Origin: Bacteroidales bacterium
GTDB taxonomy: Bacteria; Bacteroidota; Bacteroidia; Bacteroidales; UBA932
Length of the DNA stretch: 36,369 bases
Assembly (NCBI GenBank): GCA_017471965.1
Contig: JAFURF010000029.1
Span: forward strand, 1 to 36,369
Direction of reading: 5' to 3'
Made by a program: the position numbers and the translations under genes. Below the pieces are notes generated by a model that saw nothing but the letters and a program-made list of their open reading frames with translations, was not told where the DNA came from and made no database searches. Of the stretch, positions 26,039 through 34,192 are shown one piece after another (position 1 is the stretch's first letter; every line of letters begins with the position of its first letter).

Positions 26039-27469
26039 ATGGAGATACAGGACAGACACATTGTAGCGATCGATTTAGGAACATCCAAGATAGCCCTTAC
26101 CGTAGCGAAGGCGGAGGGTGAGAATGTCCAGATCGTATATTACAAGGAAACACCGTCAGCGGGCATCAGGTACAGCAGCGTATTCAATCCGTCACACGCC
26201 GGAGAGCCGCTTTCAGAAGCGATACGTCAGGCTGAGAGCGCCTTAGGGATAAGGATCACCCAGGCTGTTGTAGGAATGCCGAAATATCCTATCCGCCTTG
26301 AAAGCAACACAGGAAAGATCGAAGGCAGAGGGGACGACGCGGACATCACAGCAGAAGACATCGCGGAACTGAAGAAGTCGGCACAAGTATATCCTCTTGA
26401 GAATCAGAAACTCGAGGCCGTCTACGGAGCCGTCGCGCAGTCATTTTCCGATGGTGAGAACTTCCAGATCATCGAGAACGACATCATCGGCATGTCCAGT
26501 GACGTACTTGAAGGCAACTTCAAGATATTCATCGGAAAGAAAGGACCTCTCACGAAAATCGACTCTGCACTCAAGAAGGCGGACGTGGTAGCGATCAGGA
26601 AGTACTTCACTGCAGACACCACAGCGAAGGCAGTATTGAGCGAAAGTGAAATGGAGAACGGAGTGGCACTGATTGACTTCGGTGGAGGCTGTACATCCGT
26701 TGCGGTATACTGCGGAAACATCATGCGTCACTATGCATCTATCCCCTTCGGAGGTAACAACATCACCAACGACATTCAGATAGAATCGGAAGGTACGATA
26801 AGCAGGGAACTTGCCGAGAACATCAAACTGGCCTTCGGAGCATGCATGCCTGAGAAACTCCAGAACATGGGAGACAAGATCATCCACATCACCAGCAGCA
26901 GCGGCGAGGCTGAAAGGAAACTGCCGGTCAAGTACCTCTCGGAAATAATAACCGCGAGAGTGGAAGAAATCATGATGGCCATCCTTTATGAAATCCATAA
27001 GAGCGGATATGCCGACAAACTCAGAAGCGGAATCGTTGTGACCGGTGGAGGTGCGCAACTCACCAACCTAGGAAACTTCATCTTCGACCTCTCGGGATAC
27101 AGGGTAAGGACAGGCTATCCGAGAAACCAGTTCTCATGTCAGGACTGCGACGGTCTCACCGACACCACGGCAACGACCTCTCTTGGTCTCATAATGACTG
27201 CCGCCCAGGACAAGACCCTGAACTGTGCATTCAGCAATGACAGCCCTATGCCGGAAAAGGTGACACCGGTTGAAACGGAGACGGAAGACAATGCCGGGAA
27301 CGGTGAATTGTTCAAACCAGAAGAGATCGAGGTAAAGATCGCCGACGACAAGCCTCAACAGACGAAGGAACCGAAGAAGCACAGGGTCACATGGTCTCCA
27401 TTGGAAAAACTCGGGAAACTCTTCGACGACATGTATGAAACCGTCAATCAAGAACCAAAGAAAGACTGA
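26039..27469 (+). CDS. ftsA: Cell division protein FtsA
   Basis: This actin-like ATPase tethers FtsZ to the membrane and recruits later division proteins. It has 476 residues, longer than E. coli FtsA (420). The phosphate-1 motif VAIDLGTSKIALTV (residues 9-22) and phosphate-2 motif ALIDFGGGCTSVAVY (around 213-227) are present, as is the adenosine motif VVTGGGAQLTNL. After an acidic, proline-rich linker (about 395-445), the C-terminus WSPLEKLGKLFDDMYETV forms a plausible amphipathic membrane-targeting helix. It precedes ftsZ by two bases, so the two are probably made in a fixed ratio. Confidence 0.97.
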   Translation: MEIQDRHIVAIDLGTSKIALTVAKAEGENVQIVYYKETPSAGIRYSSVFNPSHAGEPLSEAIRQAESALGIRITQAVVGMPKYPIRLESNTGKIEGRGDDADITAEDIAELKKSAQVYPLENQKLEAVYGAVAQSFSDGENFQIIENDIIGMSSDVLEGNFKIFIGKKGPLTKIDSALKKADVVAIRKYFTADTTAKAVLSESEMENGVALIDFGGGCTSVAVYCGNIMRHYASIPFGGNNITNDIQIESEGTISRELAENIKLAFGACMPEKLQNMGDKIIHITSSSGEAERKLPVKYLSEIITARVEEIMMAILYEIHKSGYADKLRSGIVVTGGGAQLTNLGNFIFDLSGYRVRTGYPRNQFSCQDCDGLTDTTATTSLGLIMTAAQDKTLNCAFSNDSPMPEKVTPVETETEDNAGNGELFKPEEIEVKIADDKPQQTKEPKKHRVTWSPLEKLGKLFDDMYETVNQEPKKD

Positions 27470-27471
27470 TT

Positions 27472-28749
27472 ATGGAAGAACTCGTAAATCTTGAAGTAGT
27501 TCCGGACACATGGGAACTGGAACCATCAATAATAAAGGTGATCGGTGTAGGCGGCGGTGGATGCAACGCTGTCAACTACATGTACAACCAGAAGATCGAA
27601 GGCTGTACCTTCATTGTCTGCAACACAGACTCGCAGGCACTTGAAAAGTGTGACGTACCGTTGAAGATACAACTTGGGGATGAAGGACTCGGGGCAGGAA
27701 CAAATCCGACAGAAGGACGCAAGGCCGCACTCAACTCCCAGGACGAAATCGAGCAGAAGGTGCTTGACAGCGACACCAAGATGCTGTTCATTACAGCAGG
27801 AATGGGAGGAGGAACCGGCACCGGAGCCGCTCCCGTGATAGCGGCAATGGCAAAGAAGAAGAACATCCTTACCGTCGGTGTCGTGACCATTCCTTTCCGC
27901 AACCAGGGAAACGAGACCATGTCCAAGGCAATAGACGGCATTACCGAACTCGAGAACAATGTGGACAGTCTCCTTATCATCGATAATGAGAAACTGTTTG
28001 ACGTCTACGGAGACCTTCTTGCCAAGGATGCCTTCCCTAAGGCTGACGAAGTCCTTGCAACTGCTGTAAGGGGCATCACTGAAATCATCAAGAAGAGGGG
28101 CTACATCAATGTGGACTTCAAGGACGTATGGACAATGATGAAGAACGATGACGGCACAAGCAGCAGATATGCCCTCATGGGATGCGGAACCGGTACCGGT
28201 GAGAACAGGATCGAGGATGCCGTCAAGAGTGCTCTCGAATCCCCTCTTCTGAACGACTTCGACCTCAGCACTGCAGAGAAGGTCCTCATCAACATCACCA
28301 CCGGCGACAACCCTGAAGGCCTCACCATGAGCCAGTACGGAGAAGTGACCAAGATGATAGAGCAGCACACCGGCAAGGCAGACAACTTCAAGAGCGGACT
28401 CGTCTTCGACGAAAGTCCGGAATTCGGAGACAGACTCAATGTCACAGTAATCGTGACCGGCATCAACATGACCATGGTGCTCCCGCAGACCGGACTCGGA
28501 AACATGATAATGATAAACAGCAATTTCCGGTACGAAAGGGACAAGGCAGCCTCTTCGGAAGGCATCGATCTCCCACAGGTAAAGGTACATAAGATAGGAT
28601 ACAACAGTGCTCCAGTGAGAAAAATCCTGTTCACAGAAGGCTGTCCGACACCTTCATTACTGATCTCCGATGACCAGAACATGAGCGAACTTGAGAATGT
28701 TTCCGCACTCAGACGCAAGGCAATGTACGGACAATCCAAGGACGAATGA
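27472..28749 (+). CDS. ftsZ: Cell division GTPase FtsZ
   Basis: This tubulin homologue polymerises into the Z ring at midcell. It has 425 residues. The N-terminal GVGGGGCNAVNYM (25-37), tubulin signature GGGTGTG (112-118), the T7-loop region with NVDFKDVWTMM and the conserved GTGTGENR follow in order. The core ends near residue 345 and is followed by a linker of about 65 residues and a C-terminal SALRRKAMYGQ, which probably serves as the FtsA-binding tail although it departs from the usual IPAFLR form. It is the last dcw gene; gltX has its own promoter eleven bases after the stop. Confidence 0.98.
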   Translation: MEELVNLEVVPDTWELEPSIIKVIGVGGGGCNAVNYMYNQKIEGCTFIVCNTDSQALEKCDVPLKIQLGDEGLGAGTNPTEGRKAALNSQDEIEQKVLDSDTKMLFITAGMGGGTGTGAAPVIAAMAKKKNILTVGVVTIPFRNQGNETMSKAIDGITELENNVDSLLIIDNEKLFDVYGDLLAKDAFPKADEVLATAVRGITEIIKKRGYINVDFKDVWTMMKNDDGTSSRYALMGCGTGTGENRIEDAVKSALESPLLNDFDLSTAEKVLINITTGDNPEGLTMSQYGEVTKMIEQHTGKADNFKSGLVFDESPEFGDRLNVTVIVTGINMTMVLPQTGLGNMIMINSNFRYERDKAASSEGIDLPQVKVHKIGYNSAPVRKILFTEGCPTPSLLISDDQNMSELENVSALRRKAMYGQSKDE

Positions 28750-28759
28750 TAATTTTTCG

Positions 28760-28767
28760 TATTTTTG
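28760..28767 (+). promoter_or_regulatory. gltX -7 promoter box (TATTTTTG)
   Basis: An exact TAnnTTTG match between the ftsZ stop and the gltX ATG, 25 bases before the latter. There is no evident hairpin terminator before it, so read-through from the dcw cluster may add to gltX expression. Confidence 0.6.
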
Positions 28768-28792
28768 CAGGTTGAGATAAAGTTTATTTGCA

Positions 28793-30430
28793 ATGACAAG
28801 GAAAACACGTGTAAGATTTGCGCCATCTCCGACAGGGCCGCTGCATATGGGCGGTGTCAGGACGGCGCTATACAATTACCTCTTCGCAAAGCAGCGCGGA
28901 GGAGACTTCATCATCAGAATCGAAGACACAGACTCGCAGAGATTCGTCCCTGGAGCCGAAAAATATATAATCGAAGCACTGAACTGGTGCGGAATCGTGC
29001 CTGACGAAGGCGTTGACACAGAAGGGAATGTAGTCGAGACCGCATCTGAGCGTCATCCTCATGCCCCATACAGGCAGAGTCAGAGAAAACCTATCTACAG
29101 GCAGTATGCAGAACAGCTCGTAGCAGACGGATATGCATATTATGCTTTCGATACGGCAGAGGAACTCGGAGCGAAGAGGGCTGAAATGGAGGCAGCAGGC
29201 CAGACATTCATCTATGGCCAGACCACACGTATGGGTCTGCGCAACTCGCTTTCAATGCCTGAATCCGAATGGAAGGAACTCCTGGAGACACGCACGGACT
29301 GGACCATCCGCTTCAAGATGCCGGAGAACAGGGTCGTGAAGATGGATGACCTTATCCGCGGTCATGTGGAAGTCAACACCTCCACACTCGACGACAAGGT
29401 GCTCTGGAAAAGGGCTGACGAACTGCCTACATATCACCTTGCAAACATCGTGGATGACCACCTCATGGAGATTACCGAAGTGATCCGTGGCGAGGAATGG
29501 CTTCCGTCACTTCCGCTCCACTACCTCCTTTACGAGGCATTCGGCTGGACAGAGACCCAGCCGAGATTCGCCCACCTCTCCCTTCTCCTGAAGCCTGACG
29601 GAAAGGGCAAACTCAGCAAGCGTGACGGCGACCGCCTCGGCTTCCCTGTATTCCCTCTTCAGTGGGTCAACTCTGAAGGAGAAGTTTCCCGCGGATACCG
29701 CGAGGACGGTTACTTCCCTGAAGCATTTGTGAACCTTCTCGCCATGCTCGGCTGGAATCCTGGCACTGAACAGGAACTTTTCACCCTTGAAGAACTGACA
29801 GGGGCATTCTCTCTTGAAAGGGTAATCAAGTCAGGAGCACGATTCAACGCAGAAAAGGCGAAATGGTACAACAAGGAATATCTCCGCATGAAGTCTGTCG
29901 AAGAACTGACCGGACTGTACATTCCTGTACTGGAGTCCCATGGAATGCAGATTGTCGACTGCCCTGTATGCGCAATCACAGCAGGTGCAGATATGACTGC
30001 AACTGGAGCAGATTTTGAAAACAGGATCTTCTCGCGCCAGTACGTGGAAAGAATCGTAGCCCTGATACAGGAAAGGGCGACATTCGTTGCAGACTTCTGG
30101 GACATCGCATCATATCTCTTCGTGGCACCGACAACCTTTGTCGAGAAGGACGCAGCGAAATTCTGGAAGGAAGAGAACTACACCCTCGCACTTCAGGCAG
30201 CAGGATTCATTCTTGATTTCAAGGGAGAGTTCACCAAAACAGCACTGGAAGGCCCTCTTGAAGAATACATCCGAAGCAATGAATGGCCTATGGGCAAGGT
30301 GATGAACTGCCTGCGTCTGGCACTCGTCGGAGCATCAAGCGGACTCGGAATCGCAGACATCGTCACCCTCATCGGAAAGGATGAATTCGCAAGAAGAATC
30401 GAATACATAAAGGCGACATTAGGCTGTTAA
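28793..30430 (+). CDS. gltX: Glutamyl-tRNA synthetase
   Basis: This class I aminoacyl-tRNA synthetase charges tRNA-Glu. It has 545 residues. The HIGH-type motif appears as PSPTGPLHMGGVRTALYNYLFA (residues 11-32, HMGG variant), followed by IRIEDTDSQR. The KMSKS-type loop is KLSKR at 273-277. The C-terminal anticodon-binding region continues to GKVMNCLRLALVG near residue 505. The length is somewhat above the E. coli enzyme (471), with extra residues around 155-180, and this is usual for Bacteroidales. It begins a gltX-rpiB-truB operon with its own promoter. Whether it is discriminating cannot be told by reading; no GatCAB genes are in view. Confidence 0.97.
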   Translation: MTRKTRVRFAPSPTGPLHMGGVRTALYNYLFAKQRGGDFIIRIEDTDSQRFVPGAEKYIIEALNWCGIVPDEGVDTEGNVVETASERHPHAPYRQSQRKPIYRQYAEQLVADGYAYYAFDTAEELGAKRAEMEAAGQTFIYGQTTRMGLRNSLSMPESEWKELLETRTDWTIRFKMPENRVVKMDDLIRGHVEVNTSTLDDKVLWKRADELPTYHLANIVDDHLMEITEVIRGEEWLPSLPLHYLLYEAFGWTETQPRFAHLSLLLKPDGKGKLSKRDGDRLGFPVFPLQWVNSEGEVSRGYREDGYFPEAFVNLLAMLGWNPGTEQELFTLEELTGAFSLERVIKSGARFNAEKAKWYNKEYLRMKSVEELTGLYIPVLESHGMQIVDCPVCAITAGADMTATGADFENRIFSRQYVERIVALIQERATFVADFWDIASYLFVAPTTFVEKDAAKFWKEENYTLALQAAGFILDFKGEFTKTALEGPLEEYIRSNEWPMGKVMNCLRLALVGASSGLGIADIVTLIGKDEFARRIEYIKATLGC

Positions 30431-30440
30431 AGTTCATATT

Positions 30441-30872
30441 ATGAAGATAGGAATATGCAATGACCACGCTGGCGTGGACTACAAGAACCGACTGGTTGAA
30501 TACCTGACCGGCAAAGGATATGAAATCGTGAACTTCGGAACAGACACCACCGACAGCATGGATTACCCGGATGTGGCACACCCTCTTGCATCGGCGGTAG
30601 AAAACGGAGAAGCAGACCTCGGCATCGCATTCTGCGGCACAGGCAACGGCATGGCCATGTCCCTGAACAAACATGAAGGCATACGCGCAGGTCTATGCTG
30701 GTCTGCAGAGATCGGCAGGCTCATCAAACAGCACAACAATGCAAATGTGCTCGTCATGCCGGCACGTTTCATACCATTTGAGACAGTTGTCGAGATCACT
30801 GATGCATGGCTCACAGAGGAATTCGAAGGTGGCCGTCATCAGAAACGCATCGACAAGATACCTTGTAAATAA
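30441..30872 (+). CDS. rpiB: Ribose 5-phosphate isomerase B
   Basis: It interconverts ribose 5-phosphate and ribulose 5-phosphate in the non-oxidative pentose phosphate pathway. It has 143 residues, the normal RpiB length. Conserved features are the N-terminal KIGICNDHAGVDYK with Asp8/His9, NFGTD, DYPDVAHPLA and the catalytic CGTGNGM loop with Cys65, then the Asn- and Arg-bearing NANVLVMPARF. The CGTGNG form (rather than CGTGIG) is seen in RpiB-type enzymes, and a LacAB-like role is less likely without lac genes. It is ten bases after gltX, and truB follows at once. Confidence 0.96.
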   Translation: MKIGICNDHAGVDYKNRLVEYLTGKGYEIVNFGTDTTDSMDYPDVAHPLASAVENGEADLGIAFCGTGNGMAMSLNKHEGIRAGLCWSAEIGRLIKQHNNANVLVMPARFIPFETVVEITDAWLTEEFEGGRHQKRIDKIPCK

Positions 30873-31781
30873 TTGATTTTGGAAGCATTCATACTCAATC
30901 CGGGTTCAGGTCCTCTTTCAAGGAACATCGAGGACTATCCGGAAGGGATAATAATCCCGATTGACAAACCATACAGATGGACATCGGCGGACGTGATCAG
31001 AAAGGTCAAGTTCGCCGCTATCCGTCATTTCGGCAAGAAGAATCTGAAAGTAGGACATGCAGGCACCCTCGATCCTCTCGCCACAGGAATCCTTCTGGTG
31101 TGCATAGGCAAAGCAACCAAACTTGCAGAAACACTTCAGTCGCATGACAAGGAATATGTGGCAGGAATCACCTTCGGTGCCACTACCCCGTCCTACGACC
31201 TTGAAAAGGAAATCGACAGGTTCTTCCCATATGAACACATAACAGAGGACTCTGTCCGCGAGGCACTGCCGGCCTTCGTAGGTGAGCAGGACCAGATAGC
31301 CCCCCTCTTCTCAGCGAAGTCCGTCGACGGAGTCCGTGCCTATGAACTCGCCCGCAGACTGCACAAGGAGGGCAAGACACTGGATGACGCAGCAGAAGAA
31401 CTGATCCGCATATCCCGAATAACCATCAGCGCTCTGGAACTGCTCCGTTTTGAGTGCAGGAATGAGGGACTCGAGGACCGTGCCACCCGCAGCACGGAAG
31501 CGGGGGGATCACAAGCGGAGAGTGGTGGGGTGAGCGAAGCAGTTCATTCTGCATCGTGCAGAATAAACGTGACGGACAACTCGGCCCTCGGCCTGCCTCG
31601 CGCATCTGTACGTATGGTATGCAGCAAAGGCACCTATGTCAGAGCCTTCGCCCGTGACCTCGGAGAAGCGCTCGGCACAGGAGCCCACCTGGACAGTCTG
31701 CAACGTAGCAGAAGCGGCATATTCCGCATAGAAAACGCCCTCACGGTCGACCGGACCATCTCCCTGCTCTCCCACCCGTGA
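30873..31781 (+). CDS. truB: tRNA pseudouridine-55 synthase TruB, with an internal insertion
   Basis: It makes pseudouridine 55 in the T loop of tRNAs. It has 302 residues from a TTG start that directly abuts the rpiB stop; a second TTG at 30879 is possible, and no ATG is available upstream of the core. The catalytic motif KVGHAGTLDPLATG holds Asp67, followed by YVAGITFGATTPSYD, the PLFSAKSVDGVRAYELAR block and the C-terminal SKGTYVRAFARDLGEALG. Between LLRFE (about residue 194) and ASVRMVCSKGTY lies an insert of about 48 residues, low in complexity and rich in Gly, Ser, Ala and Glu, absent from typical TruB. The rest looks functional. Confidence 0.95.
   Translation: MILEAFILNPGSGPLSRNIEDYPEGIIIPIDKPYRWTSADVIRKVKFAAIRHFGKKNLKVGHAGTLDPLATGILLVCIGKATKLAETLQSHDKEYVAGITFGATTPSYDLEKEIDRFFPYEHITEDSVREALPAFVGEQDQIAPLFSAKSVDGVRAYELARRLHKEGKTLDDAAEELIRISRITISALELLRFECRNEGLEDRATRSTEAGGSQAESGGVSEAVHSASCRINVTDNSALGLPRASVRMVCSKGTYVRAFARDLGEALGTGAHLDSLQRSRSGIFRIENALTVDRTISLLSHP
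31455..31598 (+). repeat. Repeat-like GC-rich insert within truB
   Basis: The stretch encodes NEGLEDRATRSTEAGGS and onward to about residue 242. It contains short inverted pairs (GTGC..GCAC at 31480-31495, CTGCA..TGCAG at 31550-31562) and G-rich runs (GCGGGGGGATC) unlike the flanking coding sequence. Its frame is kept. It has the look of an inserted dispersed repeat, but no second copy lies in the window. Confidence 0.45.
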
Positions 31782-31820
31782 CATACAACACACTGAACAC
31801 CAACACTTTAACATGAGCAC

Positions 31821-31842
31821 CCTGCCTGCTTCAGCAGGCAGG
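31821..31842 (+). repeat. Perfect 9-bp hairpin between truB and the MATE gene
   Basis: CCTGCCTGC (31821-31829), loop TTCA, GCAGGCAGG (31834-31842). No T-run follows (ACAAAACATC), so it is at best a weak terminator. It could equally be a short palindromic repeat or an mRNA structure element before the MATE gene. Confidence 0.5.
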
Positions 31843-31891
31843 ACAAAACATCAACTAACTATCAATCAGGTAGTTACAGCACACGGATATT

Positions 31892-33229
31892 TTGAAGGAA
31901 AACCTCACATATTCATACAGGAACATCTGGAAGGTCGCCTACCCTATCCTGATAAGTCTCGTCATGGAGCAGATGATCGGTCTGACCGACACCGCCTTCC
32001 TCGGAAGAGTCGGAGAAGTCGAACTGGGCGCATCAGCCATCGCCATAGTCTACTACATGGTCCTGTTCATGATAGGATTCGGCTTCAGCATCGGTGCCCA
32101 GATCATCATCGGAAGACGCAACGGAGAAGGCAACTTCAAGGACACAGGCAAGATATTCTGGAACGGACTCTACTTCGTCCTGGGCTTGTCCGGCATACTG
32201 ATCTTCCTTTCAGAAGCATTCACGCCATGGCTCATGAAGTTCATGGTTTCTTCAGAAGCGATATATAATGCCGCACTCAGTTACGTAAGATGGCGACTTC
32301 CGGGAATGGTCTTCGCCTTCGTCACGGCAATGTTCCGCGCGTTCTACGTCGGCACTACCCAGACCAGGACGCTGACTCTTAACTCAGTAGTCATGGTCCT
32401 GTCCAATGTAATCTTCAACTGGATCCTGATCTTCGGGCATTGCGGATTGCCGGCCTTGGGGATCACAGGAGCGGCTATAGGCTCCAGTCTGGCAGAACTT
32501 GTGTCACTGATCTTCTTTGTCATATACACGAAGATCGCATGTGACAAGGCCAAGTACGGACTGGACAAGCCGGATAGACCTCAGGCCGCAGTACTGAAAT
32601 CCATGATGCCGACATGTTCATGGACCATGATACAGCACACCATCTCGGTAATGACATGGTTCATATTCTTCCTGTTCATAGAGCATCTTGGAGAAAGGGC
32701 TCTGGCAATATCAAACATAACGCGAGGCGCATCCGGACTTATATGGGTAGTCCTGCAGGCATTCTCGTCCACATGCAGCACCCTGGTCAGCAACATCATC
32801 GGAGAAGGTCATCAGGACAAGGTGATGTCCCTGATAAAACGTATACTGAAACTCTCATACGGCATCGTGAGCGTGATGATACTGCTGTTCTGCATCTTCC
32901 CGGAGGCAATAGCCCGCATATATACCGACATTCCGGATCTTGTAGCGGCATCTGTTCCTGCCCTGATCGTCATGAGTTCATCCTATCTGCTGAATGTCGG
33001 AGGACAGGTATTCTTCCTCGCAGTATCAGGAACAGGAAGCACGAAGACGGCATTTCGTCTTGAACTCGTGGCACTCGCAGTCTACATGGTCTACTGCTAT
33101 GTCATCATCGGATACATAAAGGCAGATGTAGCAATATGCTGGACAGCAGAACATGTTTACGCAGGAATGCTACTGCTTTGCAGTTGGCTCTATATGCGGA
33201 GCGGCAGATGGAAGAACCGCCAGATCTAG
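31892..33229 (+). CDS. MATE-family multidrug/metabolite exporter
   Basis: This inner membrane antiporter of the MATE (DinF/NorM-like) family exports drugs or metabolites in exchange for Na+ or H+. It has 445 residues with about twelve hydrophobic segments in two homologous halves. The N-terminal signature MEQMIGLTDTAFLGRVGEVELGAS (about residues 25-48) is typical of the Bacteroidales branch. A TAG at 31871 blocks any upstream start in this frame, and no ATG precedes the conserved SYRNIWKVAYP; the start is therefore TTG at 31892 (MKENLTYSY). The substrate is not predictable. Its stop is 11 bases from the stop of the converging metallopeptidase gene. Confidence 0.93.
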   Translation: MKENLTYSYRNIWKVAYPILISLVMEQMIGLTDTAFLGRVGEVELGASAIAIVYYMVLFMIGFGFSIGAQIIIGRRNGEGNFKDTGKIFWNGLYFVLGLSGILIFLSEAFTPWLMKFMVSSEAIYNAALSYVRWRLPGMVFAFVTAMFRAFYVGTTQTRTLTLNSVVMVLSNVIFNWILIFGHCGLPALGITGAAIGSSLAELVSLIFFVIYTKIACDKAKYGLDKPDRPQAAVLKSMMPTCSWTMIQHTISVMTWFIFFLFIEHLGERALAISNITRGASGLIWVVLQAFSSTCSTLVSNIIGEGHQDKVMSLIKRILKLSYGIVSVMILLFCIFPEAIARIYTDIPDLVAASVPALIVMSSSYLLNVGGQVFFLAVSGTGSTKTAFRLELVALAVYMVYCYVIIGYIKADVAICWTAEHVYAGMLLLCSWLYMRSGRWKNRQI

Positions 33230-33240
33230 CGCTACCCGCG

Positions 33241-33924
33241 TCAAATCGTGCGATATTGTCTGATGGCACGGGTGAAGACATGGTCCATAGGATATTTTGC
33301 CTTTGAGGTCGCAGCCTTGCGGGCAATTTCGGCAGCGTCGCTGCAAATATCCATCATACGTACCACGTGATCGGTGCAGAGGTGCTCCAGAAGAAGATGG
33401 AAGGCATGACCGTGATCCTGATGGCGCAGATGACACAATTCATGAAGGAGGACATAGTCCTGAAGGATCTGCGGAAGAGTCATTATCTTCAGATTAAGGT
33501 TGATGTTGCCCTTTGCCGAACAACTTCCCCAGTTGCTGACATTATTCTTTATGGTAACACGGTTATATACGAATCCGTATCTCGCTGCGAGTTCTGCTAA
33601 CCTTGGAGGAAGTTCGGCCTTGGCCTGCCTGCGCAGAAGTTCGATATGAGCTTCTGAAGGAACCGGAACATCCTTATACTTAGCCTTCTGACGGGCAATC
33701 GTCTGTATCACCCAATCACGACGGAGCCTGAAGAAGGCTATTGCCGCAGAATAAGGGACAATATATGGCACAGATACACTGACCCCTTTGAAGGGATGGA
33801 CACGTATGCCTATACTCCTGCTTCTGGTGCTCTTACGGAACACCACCTCTCCGATTTCCGGATCAACATAAATCTTTCCTGCGTCTCTAGCCATATGATT
33901 CACGTCTGACACAAAGGTAATCAT
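33241..33924 (-). CDS. YgjP-like zinc metallopeptidase domain protein (DUF45, SprT-like)
   Basis: This is a small putative metallopeptidase of 227 residues, or 217 from an internal ATG at 33894 (MARDAGKIYV). The zinc motif is HELCH (161-165), with additional candidate ligands in HGHAFH (171-176). Upstream is the family's NNVSNWGSCSAKGNINLNLKI block (128-146), typical of YgjP/DUF45 proteins. The N-terminal third carries an arginine-rich RKSTRSRSIGIRV strand. The cellular substrate is unknown. It converges with the MATE gene, with only 11 bases between stops and no clear terminator. Confidence 0.88.
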   Translation of the reverse strand: MITFVSDVNHMARDAGKIYVDPEIGEVVFRKSTRSRSIGIRVHPFKGVSVSVPYIVPYSAAIAFFRLRRDWVIQTIARQKAKYKDVPVPSEAHIELLRRQAKAELPPRLAELAARYGFVYNRVTIKNNVSNWGSCSAKGNINLNLKIMTLPQILQDYVLLHELCHLRHQDHGHAFHLLLEHLCTDHVVRMMDICSDAAEIARKAATSKAKYPMDHVFTRAIRQYRTI

Positions 33925-34192
33925 AAAAATGTCAACCTATGATACATCACGACTCGGAAATTTGCCTCAGTTTAACATGATTCACCTTGATATTATGAGG
34001 AAAAACCTTTCCGTCATTGTACAACATGGGTGACTACGACAACATAATCCAGACGGCGGCAGCAAATGCGCATGCGAGAGACCTTGCGAAGGGACTGTGA
34101 TTTTTCTGGCATGACAAACTGCAGGGCGGTACCTTCCGGTATCGCCCCGCATCAGTAATATTTATGTTAACAGGTTATGAATTACCTTGCTA
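33925..34192. other. Gap between the metallopeptidase and fimbrillin-like genes
   Basis: No confident gene is present. It holds a 5-bp hairpin (GGAAA-AACC-TTTCC, 33999-34012), a short plus-strand frame of 24 codons (34026-34100, MGDYDNIIQTAAANAHARD onward) that may be a gene remnant or chance, and a GC-rich hairpin at 34124-34147. No tRNA-like fold was seen. Confidence 0.5.
34124..34147 (-). terminator. Hairpin after the fimbrillin-like gene
   Basis: GGGCGGTACC (34124-34133) pairs with GGTATCGCCC (34138-34147) around a TTCC loop, one G-T pair included. It lies about 45 bases beyond the stop of the minus-strand lipoprotein gene. It lacks a good U tract, so efficiency is uncertain. Confidence 0.5.

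Noticed and set aside
27526-28590. Long open frame antisense to ftsZ (about 354 codons)
   Set aside because: It is an exact shadow of ftsZ with Cys/His/Val-rich composition and no recognisable domain; codon bias of the real gene leaves the opposite strand open.
31813-32268. Plus-strand frame starting MSTLPASAGRTK before the MATE gene
   Set aside because: It runs through the 31821 hairpin and then out of frame through the MATE gene; His/Arg-rich shadow composition.
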